13,279 nucleotides of DNA, taken from Chloroflexota bacterium. GTDB taxonomy: Bacteria; Chloroflexota; Anaerolineae; Promineifilales; Promineifilaceae. Positions 1 through 6,007 of this stretch are shown piece after piece. Below the pieces are notes generated by a model. That model saw only the letters and a program-made list of their open reading frames with translations. It had not been told where the DNA came from and searched no databases. Location: assembly GCA_024640485.1 (NCBI GenBank), contig JAHEEY010000075.1, positions 1 through 13,279 of the forward strand, in the 5' to 3' direction. Within the stretch, counting starts at the first letter, position 1. Each line of letters begins with the position of its first letter. The position numbers were made by a program, and so were the translations under genes.

Positions 1-1163
1 GCCCAGCCCCACTCACTGATCAGTACGGTAGGCCGAGGGATACGGTGCTGGTCGGCGATTAGAAACAGATCCTGGAACCGGCCCACTTTGTGGGGGTATT
101 GGTGGCTGATCTCTTCGATGGTATAGCTGTATTCGTGCAGGGCGACAGCTATCTGGTCGGGATGGGCGCCTGCCAGCCGTAGGAATGACAGCATTGCCGG
201 CGACTCCCAATCGGCCGGTTCCGGTTCTCCAGATGCCCAGCCAAATGCCGCCCAGCGAAACCCATCTGCCATGGCCAGCTCTGCCGTCTTCAGCGCGAAC
301 TCGGCCAGCCACTCAGATCGATTCTTATCCACCTCGTTCAGGGTTTCAATCCACACCAGCTTGGGGTCCAACTCAGGGGGAAAGGCGTCACGGTGCTTCT
401 GCCAATGGACCTGAGCCGCTTCTTCTGGCGCGGCATCATAGATGGGAACATCCCATTCCGTGGAGCGGTACACCAATGTATGGGGGACGCCGCTGGCCTG
501 CATCATCTGCTGCGCTCTGTAGAGCGGCTCGGCATTTGAAGCGCTCTTCAGGAAGAAGGGGACGCCGGCAGCGTCCAGCTGCCCCAGGCTTTCCATTAGC
601 GCCGCTTCATCTTCATCGCTGAGGAAGGTTACATGGAAGCCAAACTTTACATAAGCCAGTTCCTCCCCTTCCGCTTGCACACTCCTCGCTAAGGTACGGA
701 AATCCAGGGTTGGAACCGGTGTCGGGGTCCCGATGCGGGTCGGCACTGGGCTAGGTGTGTTGGTGGGAACGGCAGTGGGCAGCGAGAGCTGCACAGATGG
801 CAGATAGATATCGTTTGTTTCTGAGGTCGCTGCCGGAGAAAGGGCAGATGTCACCGTTGGCTCTGGAGAAGATAGTTGGCTGGCTGTTGGGGTGGGGGCC
901 TGCCTAGTCTGTGGCGGGGGATAGCCGGCAGCAGGGGATGCTGCTGCAGCAGGCGACGCTGCTGGCGCCGGATAGCCTGACACCGCTGGCGTTGGCGAGG
1001 ATAGCTCGGCGGTGACCAGCGCGGCGCTTTGAGCGGGTGACGTAGCCGTGAGGACCGTGTCCGTCTGCTGGCGGCAGCCTGCTGTTAACAGCAGCAGCGC
1101 AAAGGCGACCGCGGCCCACCCTCTGTGTCTGAGCAGTGCGTCAGCCAAAGCTCGCTGGATCAT
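1..1163 (-). CDS. Lipoprotein with glycoside-hydrolase-like TIM-barrel domain (partial, C-terminus missing)
   Basis: The frame is open from an ATG at 1163 to the left edge, giving 387 complete codons with no stop. Residues 1-30 form a lipoprotein signal: Arg-rich start, hydrophobic stretch, then L-T-A-G-C with Cys30 as the lipidation site. Residues about 31-153 are a Pro/Thr/Ser/Ala-rich linker with two G-Y-P repeats (63-65, 80-82) and many T-P/S-P pairs, typical of surface proteins with an extended stalk. A globular domain starts near 154. It carries L-N-E-V (Glu277) and, late in the visible part, S-E-W-G-W (Glu384), plus L-H-E-Y at 342-345. Asn-Glu in mid-domain and a later Glu at a strand end are the usual acid/base and nucleophile positions of clan GH-A retaining glycosidases (GH5/GH39-like). 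Substrate is unknown. ATG 1163 is the only good start after an in-frame TAA upstream; no clear ribosome site is seen. A non-catalytic relative is possible. Confidence 0.72.
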   Translation of the reverse strand, partial: MIQRALADALLRHRGWAAVAFALLLLTAGCRQQTDTVLTATSPAQSAALVTAELSSPTPAVSGYPAPAASPAAAASPAAGYPPPQTRQAPTPTASQLSSPEPTVTSALSPAATSETNDIYLPSVQLSLPTAVPTNTPSPVPTRIGTPTPVPTLDFRTLARSVQAEGEELAYVKFGFHVTFLSDEDEAALMESLGQLDAAGVPFFLKSASNAEPLYRAQQMMQASGVPHTLVYRSTEWDVPIYDAAPEEAAQVHWQKHRDAFPPELDPKLVWIETLNEVDKNRSEWLAEFALKTAELAMADGFRWAAFGWASGEPEPADWESPAMLSFLRLAGAHPDQIAVALHEYSYTIEEISHQYPHKVGRFQDLFLIADQHRIPRPTVLISEWGW

Positions 1164-1262
1164 GTCTGGGCCTGGTTCTTGGACCGTGCTGGGTGTCCAA
1201 CAGATCTTGGAGAACTGATGTTAAGCTGCATGCCGCTGTCTCCGTATCTTCATCAATGGTTT

Positions 1263-1291
1263 ATCTTACCTAAATGGTCACTGCCGGTCAA
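1263..1291 (-). promoter_or_regulatory. Candidate sigma70-type promoter for the lipoprotein gene
   Basis: On the minus strand TTGACC (1291-1286) is followed by exactly 17 bases and TAAGAT (1268-1263). That is 5/6 and 4/6 matches to the vegetative consensus. It would start transcription near 1256, leaving a leader of about 90 bases before the ATG at 1163. It faces away from the promoter of the next gene. Confidence 0.45.
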
Positions 1292-1331
1292 CGACAGCGT
1301 TGTAGCGTTGTAGCGCTGTCAGCTGGTTGAC
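1287..1331. repeat. Interrupted dyad with internal 8-bp tandem repeat between two divergent -35 boxes
   Basis: Outer arms GTCAAC (1287-1292) and GTTGAC (1326-1331) and inner arms GACAGCG (1293-1299) and CGCTGTC (1314-1320) are perfect inverted matches, with a 5-base bulge (1321-1325) on the right. The tandem unit GCGTTGTA is repeated twice from 1297 to 1312 and followed by GCG. The outer arms include most of the two divergent -35 boxes. This placement suggests a shared operator, although part of the symmetry comes simply from having two -35 boxes in opposite orientation. Confidence 0.5.
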
Positions 1332-1355
1332 ATCGGATTCCGGCGGCGCTATGGT
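1327..1355 (+). promoter_or_regulatory. Candidate sigma70-type promoter for yjbQ-SDR
   Basis: A perfect TTGACA (1327-1332), a 17-base spacer and TATGGT (1350-1355, 4/6 to TATAAT) place a start near 1362. The leader to the ATG at 1458 is about 95 bases. Confidence 0.5.
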
Positions 1356-1445
1356 ATGTGAACGAATTTATCAGAGTCGCTGAAGTTCGGATGCGCCAAA
1401 GCAATGAACAATTGACCAGAGCTCGGCTGACTTCTTGGCCCCGGT

Positions 1446-1451
1446 AGGAGG
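1446..1451 (+). promoter_or_regulatory. Strong ribosome binding site fixing the yjbQ start
   Basis: AGGAGG lies 6 bases before ATG 1458. In-frame GTG (1452) and TTG (1455) codons occur just upstream, but they abut or nearly touch the Shine-Dalgarno, so ATG 1458 is the better start. Confidence 0.8.
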
Positions 1452-1457
1452 GTGTTG

Positions 1458-1892
1458 ATGAACTGGTTTCAAAAGGAGATTGTGCTGCCTCGCATGGGGC
1501 GCGGATTTCACCTGATCACCCATGAGATACTGGCTAATCTGCCGGAGCTGCACCGCTACAAGATCGGCCTGGCGAATCTTTTCATCCAGCATACGTCCGC
1601 CTCGCTGGCAATTAACGAAAACGCCGATCCCACCGTACGGCAGGATTTTGAGTCCCATTTCAGCCAGATGGTGCCGGAAAATGCCCCCTACTACATGCAT
1701 ACCTATGAGGGTGCCGATGATATGCCGGCCCATATCAAAGCATCGATGTTGGGCAGCAGCTTGACTATCCCTATCAGTGAGGGGCGCTTCAATCTGGGTA
1801 CCTGGCAGGGCATCTACCTGTGCGAACATAGAGACCATGCCCGGCGCCGGCGGTTGGTCGTTACCCTACAAGGCAGCATCCGATCCAGCTGA
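1458..1892 (+). CDS. yjbQ: YjbQ/UPF0047 family protein (secondary thiamine-phosphate synthase-like)
   Basis: The product is 144 residues, close to the usual ~138 of this single-domain family (COG0432). Hallmarks are H-T-S-A-S-L (45-50), N-E-N-A-D-P (53-58), the D-D-M-P-A-H-I-K-A-S-M-L-G block (88-99) and G-T-W-Q-G-I-Y-L-C-E-H-R-D-H (114-127). The conserved His residues of these blocks are all present. Family knowledge: a compact cytosolic trimeric beta-barrel. E. coli YjbQ has weak thiamine-phosphate synthase activity that can replace ThiE, but its true physiological role is unsettled. No thiamine gene is visible nearby. The gene follows a good promoter and Shine-Dalgarno and lies 35 bases before a short-chain dehydrogenase on the same strand, so the two are probably co-transcribed. 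The last residues (about 139-144) look like an ordinary divergent tail. Confidence 0.9.
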   Translation: MNWFQKEIVLPRMGRGFHLITHEILANLPELHRYKIGLANLFIQHTSASLAINENADPTVRQDFESHFSQMVPENAPYYMHTYEGADDMPAHIKASMLGSSLTIPISEGRFNLGTWQGIYLCEHRDHARRRRLVVTLQGSIRSS

Positions 1893-1927
1893 TCCATCGT
1901 CCACGGCAGCGAGAGCCATCAACATCC

Positions 1928-2773
1928 ATGAACGACTTCACCAATCAGATTTGTCTAGTAACTGGAGGAAACCAGGGTATCGGATGGGCTATCACCCAGG
2001 CGCTTGCCAGCCAGGGAGCCCGGGTGTACAGCTGCGGGCTTTCGCAGCGGAGCCTGGATAAGGCTTCACAGGAGCTGCTGACGCTGCCCTGGCGAGAGAG
2101 CATCTTTCTGAGCCGTTGTGATGTCTCCGACCGCGCCGCGCTGGAAGAATGGATTCGCGCTGTTTACCAGGAGACTGGCAGGATTGATATTCTGGTGAAC
2201 AACGCCGCGTTTGTGCGCTGGACAGACATTGATGAGATGAGTGTAGAGGATGCGCTGACCACCATGCGGGTCAGCTATGAGGGGATGGTAGTGAGCATCA
2301 AGGCCGTGCTGCCCTTGATGAAAGCGGCAGGGCGGGGCCACATCGTAAATATCGGCTCAATGACCGCCCGTATTTTGGTGCCGGGTTCCTCGGCGGCTTA
2401 CACGGCAGCAAAAGCCGCGGTTGACGCCTATACATTGATGATGCAGATTGAACTAGCCGACTCGCCGGTGGGGGCCACCTTGGTGCGGCTGTCGACCATT
2501 GCCGGTACCAATTTTTTCAAGGAGCATGTGCCGCCCAGCCGTATGTCACCGTTTACCCGATTCCTGCCGGCGCTGACGCCGCCGCGAGTCGCTGACGGGA
2601 TTGTTAAAGCCATCAAGAAAAAACAGCGGATCTTGACCTTGCCTGGATACATGGGGTTGTTAGGAGTGATCTATCAGCTAGCGCCGGGCTTTTCGCGCTG
2701 GCTGGCTCAATTTGGCGGCAGCAACCAGCATGATTACGGCGCAGTCTCTTGGCAGGACCCCAGGGATAAATGA
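1928..2773 (+). CDS. Short-chain dehydrogenase/reductase (SDR), classical type
   Basis: A 281-residue NAD(P)-dependent oxidoreductase with a Rossmann fold. The cofactor-binding T-G-x-x-x-G-x-G is at 12-19 (T-G-G-N-Q-G-I-G), Asp65 is the adenine-ring contact in C-D-V, and N-N-A-A is at 91-94. The active site is complete: Asn in the helix region, Ser144 in N-I-G-S, and Tyr158-x3-Lys162 in A-Y-T-A-A-K. The C-terminal part (about 200-281) has A-D-G-I-V-K-A-I-K-K-K-Q-R followed by a hydrophobic segment (L-P-G-Y-M-G-L-L), as in SDRs annotated as DltE/YqjQ-like or 3-ketosphinganine/fatty-alcohol dehydrogenases that may touch the membrane. The substrate cannot be read from the sequence. It sits 35 bases after yjbQ with no terminator between them. 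The start has no clear Shine-Dalgarno. The gene ends convergently with the penicillin-binding protein gene. Confidence 0.88.
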   Translation: MNDFTNQICLVTGGNQGIGWAITQALASQGARVYSCGLSQRSLDKASQELLTLPWRESIFLSRCDVSDRAALEEWIRAVYQETGRIDILVNNAAFVRWTDIDEMSVEDALTTMRVSYEGMVVSIKAVLPLMKAAGRGHIVNIGSMTARILVPGSSAAYTAAKAAVDAYTLMMQIELADSPVGATLVRLSTIAGTNFFKEHVPPSRMSPFTRFLPALTPPRVADGIVKAIKKKQRILTLPGYMGLLGVIYQLAPGFSRWLAQFGGSNQHDYGAVSWQDPRDK

Positions 2774-2774
2774 A

Positions 2775-2786
2775 ACCACCCGTGGT
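2775..2786. terminator. Weak hairpin in the convergent gap, possible bidirectional terminator
   Basis: ACCAC and GTGGT flank two bases just after the SDR stop, so the RNA form is a 4-bp stem with a 4-base loop. On the minus strand it is followed by TTTCATTT, a modest U-rich tail for the penicillin-binding protein transcript, about 110 bases past that gene's stop. The stem is short, so this is only a candidate. Confidence 0.22.
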
Positions 2787-2808
2787 GAAGCCCATCTTCC
2801 CACTTATT

Positions 2809-2841
2809 ATATTTACATAACGGCACTAATATTGACATAAC
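2809..2841. repeat. Pair of 13-bp AT-rich direct repeats 20 bp apart
   Basis: ATATTTACATAAC (2809-2821) and ATATTGACATAAC (2829-2841) agree at 12 of 13 positions and are spaced 20 bases, about two helical turns. They lie between convergent genes in an AT-rich island. Confidence 0.45.
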
Positions 2842-2898
2842 ACTTGCAGGCCGTCGTTGTTCTATTCTTATGCTGGTCCCAATCTGGGGGATGTGTCG

Positions 2899-5703
2899 CT
2901 ACTGGATTGTGATGGGGATATGGTGCGGCTGCCCGAAATGGTTGCCGTCAGCGCCAATGAGGATCAACCGGATGACGTAGTTTCCCGGCGGAAGGCCGTC
3001 AGCATGGAGCTGTTCGAGTACGCCGTTGCTGACTGGCTGATTATGGGTGGTGCCGAAGGTGGTCCACTCTGTGGGCGACCAGCTGCTGCCGATCTCCAGC
3101 TTGAAGTAGCTGACCTGTGCCGGATCAAATTGAGCGGTACCCATGATGGGCACCAGGCCGCTAACCCGCTGCCCTGACGTGGGCGAACTGATGCCAAAAC
3201 CGGTTGCCGGTACGGCTCCTCCGGCTGGGCCGCCGCCGCCGTTGCTGTTGTTGGGCTCGGCAGCGGTGCGGACGGAGCTGATCGGACAAACTGTGGGCGG
3301 TGCCATCTGAAAACCTCGGCCCTGTGACCACAATCTGGCCCTTACTTCGTCGGGGTAGAAGGGGGGAATCGGCAGGTACAGTCTGAGCGCGGCCCCCTCT
3401 GCTGGGCGGCTGGTATTGACCACGCAGCGGCTGGGGATAGGCGGGCGGCTGCCGTCAAGCAGCGGGGCCCGTGAGACTCGCTGAGCCTCTTCAGCCGATA
3501 GCGGCAGCGTGGAAAGGGTCCATGCCCCCAGGTTCTCCTGGCTGTTAACGTTAAAACCGACGCGAGGATTACCGTGGGTGGCGGTGCCGGTCCTGAACAG
3601 ATCGGTACGGCTGGCGCCGCAGCTGCTGCCGCCGGTTCCGCTGGGCAGGCACACCTTTCGCTCTTCGATACCGCCTGGATCGGCGAATTCAGCTGCCGGC
3701 AGGCTGCCGTCGATCATTAAGCTGTTCAGCATCTCAGGTTCGGCGTAAATCGTCTCCATGATAGTACGCCACAGTGGGGCGGCGCCGCGCAAGCCGGAAG
3801 AATCAATCATGGGATGCCCGTCGGAATTGCCCATCCAGATGCCAACCACCACCCCAGGCGTATAGCCCAGGGTCCAGTTATCGCGGTAGTCGTTGGTGGT
3901 GCCGGTCTTGGCGGCGGCTGGGAAGGGGAGTTCCAGAGCGTTGCCCCTGCCCATGGCGGGGACGCGGGCCTCATCGTCGTCGAGAATGTCGGTGATGATA
4001 TAGGCGATGCGGGGGTCAATGGTATTAGCCGGCGGCACCGGGTTCTGCTGTTGGTCATAGAAGACATTGCCCCGGCTGTCCTCGATCTTCAGCACATTGG
4101 TCAGGCTGGGACGCCGGCCCATGTTGGCCAGGGTAGCGTAGGCACGGGTCATTTCCAGCAGCTGTACCTCGCCGCCGCCCAGGGTCAGCGCCAGGCCGTA
4201 AAATCCTGCCGGCTCCCGCAGCGAATTGACCCCCATCTCTCGGGCGGTGGCGATAAAGGTGGGGATGCCGATGTCGCGAATCAGCTGGATGGGGGGGATG
4301 TTGTAGCTGTTGGCCAGCGCATCCCTGAATAGGACCGGGCCGTGGAACCGTCCATCATAATTCCTTGGCTGCATCCGGTTTCCGCCGCCCAGATCCAGCT
4401 CAATAGGCACATCCCAGAGCACATCGGCCGTGGACCAGCCTTGCTGCATCGCCGCCGCATAGGTGATTGGTTTGATGCTGCTGCCCGGCTGCCGCGGCTG
4501 AAGGGCCACATTGACCTGGCCGTCGATGGTCTCGTCAAAATAATCAAGACTGCCCACCATCGCCAGGATTTCCCCGGTTGACGGCTTCAAGATGACCACG
4601 GAGGCATTGCTGACATCATGGGCGGCAGCACGAGAGGCCACCTGCTCGCGGGCCGCTTGTTCCGCCATCTTCTGGATGTTCAAGTCCAGGCTGGTGGTGA
4701 TCTGCCAGCCACCCCAAAGCAGGGCATCGGGCCCGTAGCGGGCTTCCAATGCTTGCTTTACATAAAGCACGAAGTGGGGCGCTTCCAGCACCGAGCTGGC
4801 CGCTTCCTCGTTAGGGCTGATCAGCGGGGCCAGGGTCAGCGGCGCCCCCTTGGCAACTTCAGCCTCGAGGTAGTCGACATACCCATCCGCCAGCATCAAA
4901 TCCAAAATGAGTCCCTGCCGCTCCCGGGCGCCTTCGAAGTTGCTGTAAGGATCCCAATCTACGGGAGATTGGGGCAGCCCGGCCAGGAAAGATGCCTCTA
5001 CCAGGGTCAGTTCCTCTGCCGGCTTGCCGAAGTAGGTCTGTGAAGCCGCTTCAATTCCGTAAGCCAGATTGCCGTAATAGATCTCATTCAGATACATCTG
5101 AAGGATCGCTTCTTTGCTCCGCTGCCGGGTCAGGATAAAGGAGAGGAAGATTTCCCTGAGCTTTCTTTCATAGCTGACGCCAACCCGTTCCTCATAATCG
5201 AAGGCGATGTGCCGGACCAGCTGTTGGGTGATCGTGCTGGCCCCAACCGGCCGGCTTCCCGGGTTGCGGTAGTTGCTGACCAGGGCGGCGGCAATGGCGG
5301 CAGGATCAAAACCGGGATTGGTCCAGAAGGTATCATCTTCAGCTGCGACAGTGGCATTGATCACCACTTTGGGAATCTCAGAGTAGGGCAGCCAGCGCCG
5401 TTTTTCCACGGTGGCCAGTTCGAAAAGGAGGGTGCCGTTGCGGTCGAAGAAGCGAGGCGTGCCGCCCAGGCCAGTCCCACGGAAAGCAGTGACCTGATCG
5501 ATGGAGTCAGTCAGCTGGCTGCTGAGGTACATATAGCCGCCAGCAAAAAGCGCCGCCCCGACCAACAGTCCCAGAAACCCCAATTGGAAGAGAATGAGCA
5601 GCGCCCGACCGCAGCCGCCTCGTTTCTTCTCTTTCACCTGGCTTGCCGTTTTCGGGGAGCTGCTTCGCTTTTCACCCGCAAATGCCAACTGATAATCTGC
5701 CAT
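2899..5703 (-). CDS. Class A penicillin-binding protein (PBP1A family): GT51 glycosyltransferase plus D,D-transpeptidase with Ig-like tail
   Basis: A 934-residue bifunctional peptidoglycan synthase: it polymerises lipid II and makes 4-3 cross-links outside the membrane. A basic cytoplasmic tail is followed by one membrane helix (about 34-59). The GT51 domain runs about 85-260, with catalytic Glu122 in A-A-E-D-D-T-F, G-A-S-T-I-T-Q-Q-L and R-K-L-R-E-I. The usual His of E-D-x-x-F-x-x-H-x-G is Asn129 here. The transpeptidase domain (about 335-655) has S408-x-x-K411, S466-Y-N468 and K599-T-G-T, all intact. After 675 come four Cys residues (685, 695, 760, 806) that could form disulfides, a Gly/Asn-rich linker (about 815-830) and an Ig-like domain (about 836-934). 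ATG 5703 was chosen; an in-frame GTG at 5706 touches it. Neither has a Shine-Dalgarno, so translation may be leaderless. It is last in a minus-strand envelope block. Confidence 0.95.
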   Translation of the reverse strand: MADYQLAFAGEKRSSSPKTASQVKEKKRGGCGRALLILFQLGFLGLLVGAALFAGGYMYLSSQLTDSIDQVTAFRGTGLGGTPRFFDRNGTLLFELATVEKRRWLPYSEIPKVVINATVAAEDDTFWTNPGFDPAAIAAALVSNYRNPGSRPVGASTITQQLVRHIAFDYEERVGVSYERKLREIFLSFILTRQRSKEAILQMYLNEIYYGNLAYGIEAASQTYFGKPAEELTLVEASFLAGLPQSPVDWDPYSNFEGARERQGLILDLMLADGYVDYLEAEVAKGAPLTLAPLISPNEEAASSVLEAPHFVLYVKQALEARYGPDALLWGGWQITTSLDLNIQKMAEQAAREQVASRAAAHDVSNASVVILKPSTGEILAMVGSLDYFDETIDGQVNVALQPRQPGSSIKPITYAAAMQQGWSTADVLWDVPIELDLGGGNRMQPRNYDGRFHGPVLFRDALANSYNIPPIQLIRDIGIPTFIATAREMGVNSLREPAGFYGLALTLGGGEVQLLEMTRAYATLANMGRRPSLTNVLKIEDSRGNVFYDQQQNPVPPANTIDPRIAYIITDILDDDEARVPAMGRGNALELPFPAAAKTGTTNDYRDNWTLGYTPGVVVGIWMGNSDGHPMIDSSGLRGAAPLWRTIMETIYAEPEMLNSLMIDGSLPAAEFADPGGIEERKVCLPSGTGGSSCGASRTDLFRTGTATHGNPRVGFNVNSQENLGAWTLSTLPLSAEEAQRVSRAPLLDGSRPPIPSRCVVNTSRPAEGAALRLYLPIPPFYPDEVRARLWSQGRGFQMAPPTVCPISSVRTAAEPNNSNGGGGPAGGAVPATGFGISSPTSGQRVSGLVPIMGTAQFDPAQVSYFKLEIGSSWSPTEWTTFGTTHNQPVSNGVLEQLHADGLPPGNYVIRLILIGADGNHFGQPHHIPITIQ

Positions 5704-5822
5704 CACAGTATGGTAAACGTAATGAGTGAAAGATCAAGTTGACGCATACAGCGCCAGATGAGTTGGAAATCGGGGTTCTGCCAACCAGCTGGACCAACTA
5801 GCGAAGGAGACTGGAATTCGAT

Positions 5823-5838
5823 CCGCCCTTAAGAGCGG
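5823..5838 (-). other. Small GC-rich hairpin before the PBP1A gene
   Basis: On the minus strand CCGCTC (5838-5833) pairs with GGGCGG (5828-5823), including one U-G pair, around the tetraloop UUAA. It lies just after the stop of the 34-codon membrane ORF and about 120 bases before the PBP1A start. No U-run follows, so it is more likely an RNA processing or attenuation element than an intrinsic terminator, or it may be chance. Confidence 0.3.
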
Positions 5839-5844
5839 TCAGTA

Positions 5845-5949
5845 TCACCCATTATCTCGATCGCGCATATACAAGATGATGGCCGCGATAACGGCCAGGG
5901 AGACAATACCCAGCAGGCAAAGCGCCAGGGCGATTATTGATAGGCCCAT
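5845..5949 (-). CDS. Small single-span membrane protein, 34 residues (unrecognised)
   Basis: A 35-codon frame running ATG to TGA on the minus strand. The product is almost entirely one membrane helix: a short Met-Gly-Leu-Ser start, hydrophobic Ile/Ala/Leu/Val/Cys residues from about 4 to 27, then the charged tail M-R-D-R-D-N-G. By the positive-inside rule the C-terminus (two Arg against two Asp) gives only a weak cytoplasmic preference. A good Shine-Dalgarno, AAGGA, sits 6 bases before the ATG, better than those of both large neighbours. It begins 58 bases after the L,D-transpeptidase stop and ends 141 bases before the PBP1A start, all on one strand, so co-transcription is likely. I do not recognise a family. 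Inference: a small regulator or partner of a membrane-bound wall enzyme. It could still be a chance frame, as hydrophobic short ORFs do arise randomly. Confidence 0.55.
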   Translation of the reverse strand: MGLSIIALALCLLGIVSLAVIAAIILYMRDRDNG

Positions 5950-5955
5950 ATCTAT

Positions 5956-5960
5956 TCCTT
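5956..5960 (-). promoter_or_regulatory. Ribosome binding site of the 34-residue membrane ORF
   Basis: AAGGA on the minus strand, separated from ATG 5949 by the 6 bases 5955-5950. This is the main evidence that the short frame is translated. Confidence 0.55.
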
Positions 5961-6007
5961 AACAACTCCCTGCCAAATCAAAACAGGGTAATTGATGATA
6001 TCAATGA

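Noticed and set aside
185..622. Plus-strand frame of 145 codons in the first gene
   Set aside because: Antisense to the lipoprotein frame, which is open through the whole segment and has a lipobox and catalytic-type motifs.
904..1119. A 71-codon minus-strand frame near the lipoprotein start
   Set aside because: It is another frame of the same strand; the true frame from 1163 has a proper lipoprotein signal and runs to the window edge.
1125..1313. A 62-codon plus-strand frame at the start of the lipoprotein gene
   Set aside because: It overlaps the signal peptide region antisense, has no Shine-Dalgarno, and covers the divergent promoter region.
2832..2867. TTGACA with a later TATTCT as a plus-strand promoter in the convergent gap
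   Set aside because: Spacing is about 24 bases, far from 17, and the only gene downstream on that strand would be antisense to PBP1A.
3814..5742. Several plus-strand frames of 80-177 codons antisense to PBP1A
   Set aside because: Shadows of a GC-rich coding gene; none has a ribosome site or domain.
5814..5838. Resemblance of GAATTCGATCCGCCCTT to a TA-cloning vector junction (GAATTCGCCCTT)
   Set aside because: The match is interrupted by extra bases, and the flanks continue as plausible genomic sequence with intact genes on both sides, so cloning contamination is not supported.
5991..6005. ATTGAT-GAT-ATCAAT inverted repeat after the L,D-transpeptidase stop
   Set aside because: AT-only 6-bp stem with a 3-base loop and no U-run; too weak for a terminator.
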